DNA of 6,110 bases from Oscillospiraceae bacterium. Its GTDB lineage: Bacteria > Bacillota > Clostridia > Oscillospirales > Oscillospiraceae. Shown in pieces: positions 4,693 to 6,110 of the stretch. Positions within the stretch are counted from its first letter, which is position 1; each line of letters starts with the position of its first letter. Position numbers and translations under genes: made by a program. The DNA is taken from positions 1 to 6,110 of the forward strand of contig JAEDJB010000109.1 in the NCBI GenBank assembly GCA_016296565.1, written 5' to 3'. Below the pieces are notes generated by a model that had not been told where the DNA came from, did not search any database, and saw only the letters and a program-made list of their open reading frames with translations.

Positions 4693-6081
4693 TTAATACC
4701 CAAACCCGCTGAAGGGCCAGCCGCCGCTTTGCTGCTGTTGCTGTTGCTGCTGCTGTTGGTATTGCTGCTGATACTCTGTCTGGGCCTCGTCCTGAAGGGC
4801 GGTCTTTTCCGGGGTGGACTCCTCCAGGGTGAGCTTCAGCTCCAGGGTCTGGCCGCTGCGGTAGACGGTGAGCTTCACCGTGTCCCCGGGCGCATACTCG
4901 TTCTTGGCGGAGATGAGCTCGTTGGCGCTCTTTACCTCCGTGCCGTCAATCTTGGTGATGATATCACCGGCCTGGAGACCGGCCTTCTCCCCGCACAGGC
5001 CGGGGGTGACCACCAGGACCTCTGCCCCAGCGGGCACGCCGTAGTTCTGGACCTCCTGGGACACGTCGTCCACGGTGATGCCCATAAGCGGCTTGCCGGT
5101 GACATAGCCGTTGGTGACCAGCTCGCTGACCATGTCCGCCACGTCATCCATGGGGATGGCGAAGCCCAGGCCCTCCACGGAGGCGGAGGAGGAGTAACTG
5201 CCGGAGGAATACTTGGCGGAGACGATGCCGATGACCTCTCCGTGGCTGTTGAACAGAGGACCGCCGGAGTTGCCGGAGTTGATGGCGCAGTCGGTCTGGA
5301 TCATGTTCATCTTCCGGCCGTCGCTCATGGTGATGGACCGGTTCAGGGCGGAGATGATGCCGGTGGTCTCGGTAAAGGTCAGCTCGCCCAGGGGGTTACC
5401 GATGGCGGTGACCTGCTCGCCCACCAGCATATCGTCGGAGGAGCCGATGACCACAGGGGTCAGGCCGGTGGCGTCGATCTTAATGACGGCGATGTCGTTG
5501 GCCTCTTCGCCGCCCACATAGGTGGCGGGGTAGGTGGTGCCGTCCACGAAGGCAACGGTAATGGAGTTGGCATCCGCAATGACGTGGTAATTGGTGAGGA
5601 TGTAGCCGTCCTCGGTGATGACAAAGCCGGAGCCTGCCGCCGCGCCGGTGACGGTCTGGCCGAAGATGTTGGTGCTCACGATATCCACGGTGATACCAAC
5701 GGTGGAGCCCACATAGGCCGCGTAGATCTCAGCGGTGGTCATCTCCTTTTCCGTGTCCACCGCGGTGAGGTTCAGCTGGGTGGGCTGGCGGTCGCCTACA
5801 TAGAGGGTCGTCTCATCGCCGCCGCTGGCCAGCTCATACAGGGGGTGAATGGAAGCGCCGATCACAGCGCACACCAGGCACAGGGCCACCACTTTTAAAG
5901 CCGCCCGGTTCTTCCGGGGCTTTTTGGGCTTTTCCGGGCCGCTGGGGCCATCGTGAAAGCCGGTGAAGCCATGCTCACCGCAGCTGCCGGGATTGCTGGG
6001 GCCAGACTGGTAATAACCGGGAGCAAAGGGGTCCTGGCCTCTGTTTTCTCCCATGTCGTTGTTGTTGCCGTAGTAATCCAT
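4693..6081 (-). CDS. htrA: HtrA/DegP-like membrane-anchored serine protease with one PDZ domain
   Basis: Surface quality-control protease (family S1C) that degrades misfolded proteins outside the membrane. The 462-residue product has a Gly/Asn/Pro-rich cytoplasmic N-terminus (1-50), a basic stop (KPKKPRKNR, 51-59), one membrane segment (about 60-79), a trypsin-like domain (about 115-315) with catalytic H166 (TNYHVI), D196 (NDIAVIKI) and S272 (GNSGGPL), one PDZ domain (about 331-418, with PLMGITVDD and AGLQAGDIITKIDG), and a Gln-rich tail. All three catalytic residues are present, so it should be active. ATG at 6079-6081 is chosen for AGGAGG (6090-6095) eight bases upstream; an in-frame ATG at 6102 has no visible site. 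The promoter lies beyond the window. It converges with the chimeric sigma/anti-sigma gene. Family assignment is firm; exact orthology to B. subtilis HtrA, HtrB or YyxA is not resolved. Confidence 0.95.
   Translation of the reverse strand: MDYYGNNNDMGENRGQDPFAPGYYQSGPSNPGSCGEHGFTGFHDGPSGPEKPKKPRKNRAALKVVALCLVCAVIGASIHPLYELASGGDETTLYVGDRQPTQLNLTAVDTEKEMTTAEIYAAYVGSTVGITVDIVSTNIFGQTVTGAAAGSGFVITEDGYILTNYHVIADANSITVAFVDGTTYPATYVGGEEANDIAVIKIDATGLTPVVIGSSDDMLVGEQVTAIGNPLGELTFTETTGIISALNRSITMSDGRKMNMIQTDCAINSGNSGGPLFNSHGEVIGIVSAKYSSGSYSSSASVEGLGFAIPMDDVADMVSELVTNGYVTGKPLMGITVDDVSQEVQNYGVPAGAEVLVVTPGLCGEKAGLQAGDIITKIDGTEVKSANELISAKNEYAPGDTVKLTVYRSGQTLELKLTLEESTPEKTALQDEAQTEYQQQYQQQQQQQQQQSGGWPFSGFGY
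4729..4770 (-). repeat. CAG/CAA trinucleotide tract encoding the poly-Gln tail of HtrA
   Basis: Fourteen codons encode Gln3-Tyr-Gln10 (residues 438-451), using CAG and CAA mixed rather than a pure CAG run. The tract is followed by SGGWPFSGFGY to the stop. The codon mixture lowers slippage, yet the low complexity still makes length variation between strains likely. Such a tail is not part of the core protease-PDZ fold. Confidence 0.85.
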
Positions 6082-6110
6082 GGTTTCCGCCTCCTGTTTC
6101 ATTCAAAACA

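Noticed and set aside
3963..4703. Minus-strand open frames across the chimeric gene (246 and 105 codons)
   Set aside because: Gly/Arg-rich composition, no ribosome binding site and no family resemblance. The plus frame has recognisable sigma motifs and a strong start.
4729..5898. A 389-codon plus-strand open frame starting with a Leu run
   Set aside because: It is antisense to the HtrA gene; the Leu run is just the complement of the CAG/CAA tract.
1..6110. CRISPR array, tRNA, rRNA or transposase gene
   Set aside because: No regularly spaced repeats, no cloverleaf or rRNA sequence and no transposase motifs were seen on either strand.

Overview
The window looks like a chromosomal stretch from a GC-rich Clostridia genome (Bacillota), most likely the Oscillospiraceae (Flavonifractor, Lawsonibacter or Oscillibacter type). 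The grounds are a single-chain dimeric-type glycyl-tRNA synthetase, strong AGGAGG ribosome binding sites, an LtaS-type enzyme (a Gram-positive trait), an ECF sigma / DUF4179-like module, and an intergenic palindromic repeat of a style I associate with that family. The family assignment is inference. G/C-ending codons dominate, which also explains the long open frames antisense to the real genes.

Layout. 1-1901 (-): an LTA synthase / sulfatase-fold membrane enzyme, cut at the window edge before its stop codon. 1902-2321: a 420-base gene-free stretch holding a promoter for the LTA synthase gene, a 10-base direct repeat, and a dense set of hairpins that includes a REP-like element and a possible terminator for the gene upstream. 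2322-3755 (-): glycyl-tRNA synthetase, complete, with a consensus promoter and a short leader that contains a hairpin plus T6, a possible attenuator. 3756-3998: divergent control region between glyS and the next gene. 3999-4637 (+): a 212-residue chimeric ORF joining an ECF sigma region 2 directly to the transmembrane segment and part of the outer domain of an anti-sigma-like protein. 4652-4685: a strong bidirectional terminator. 4693-6081 (-): a membrane-anchored HtrA/DegP serine protease with one PDZ domain and a glutamine-rich tail.

How the genes relate. Apart from glyS, the content concerns the cell envelope: lipoteichoic acid-type polymer synthesis, an envelope-stress sigma/anti-sigma remnant and a surface quality-control protease. 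I see no single operon. glyS and the LTA synthase gene are co-oriented but each has its own promoter. The chimeric gene and the protease gene converge on one shared terminator. The most unusual item is the chimeric gene: it keeps an ECF-type promoter, a perfect ribosome binding site and a terminator, yet has lost sigma region 4, most of the anti-sigma cytoplasmic part and probably the end of the anti-sigma. Its fusion point carries a 9-base direct repeat. It is either a deletion scar that stayed in frame or a membrane-tethered sigma fragment with a new role.
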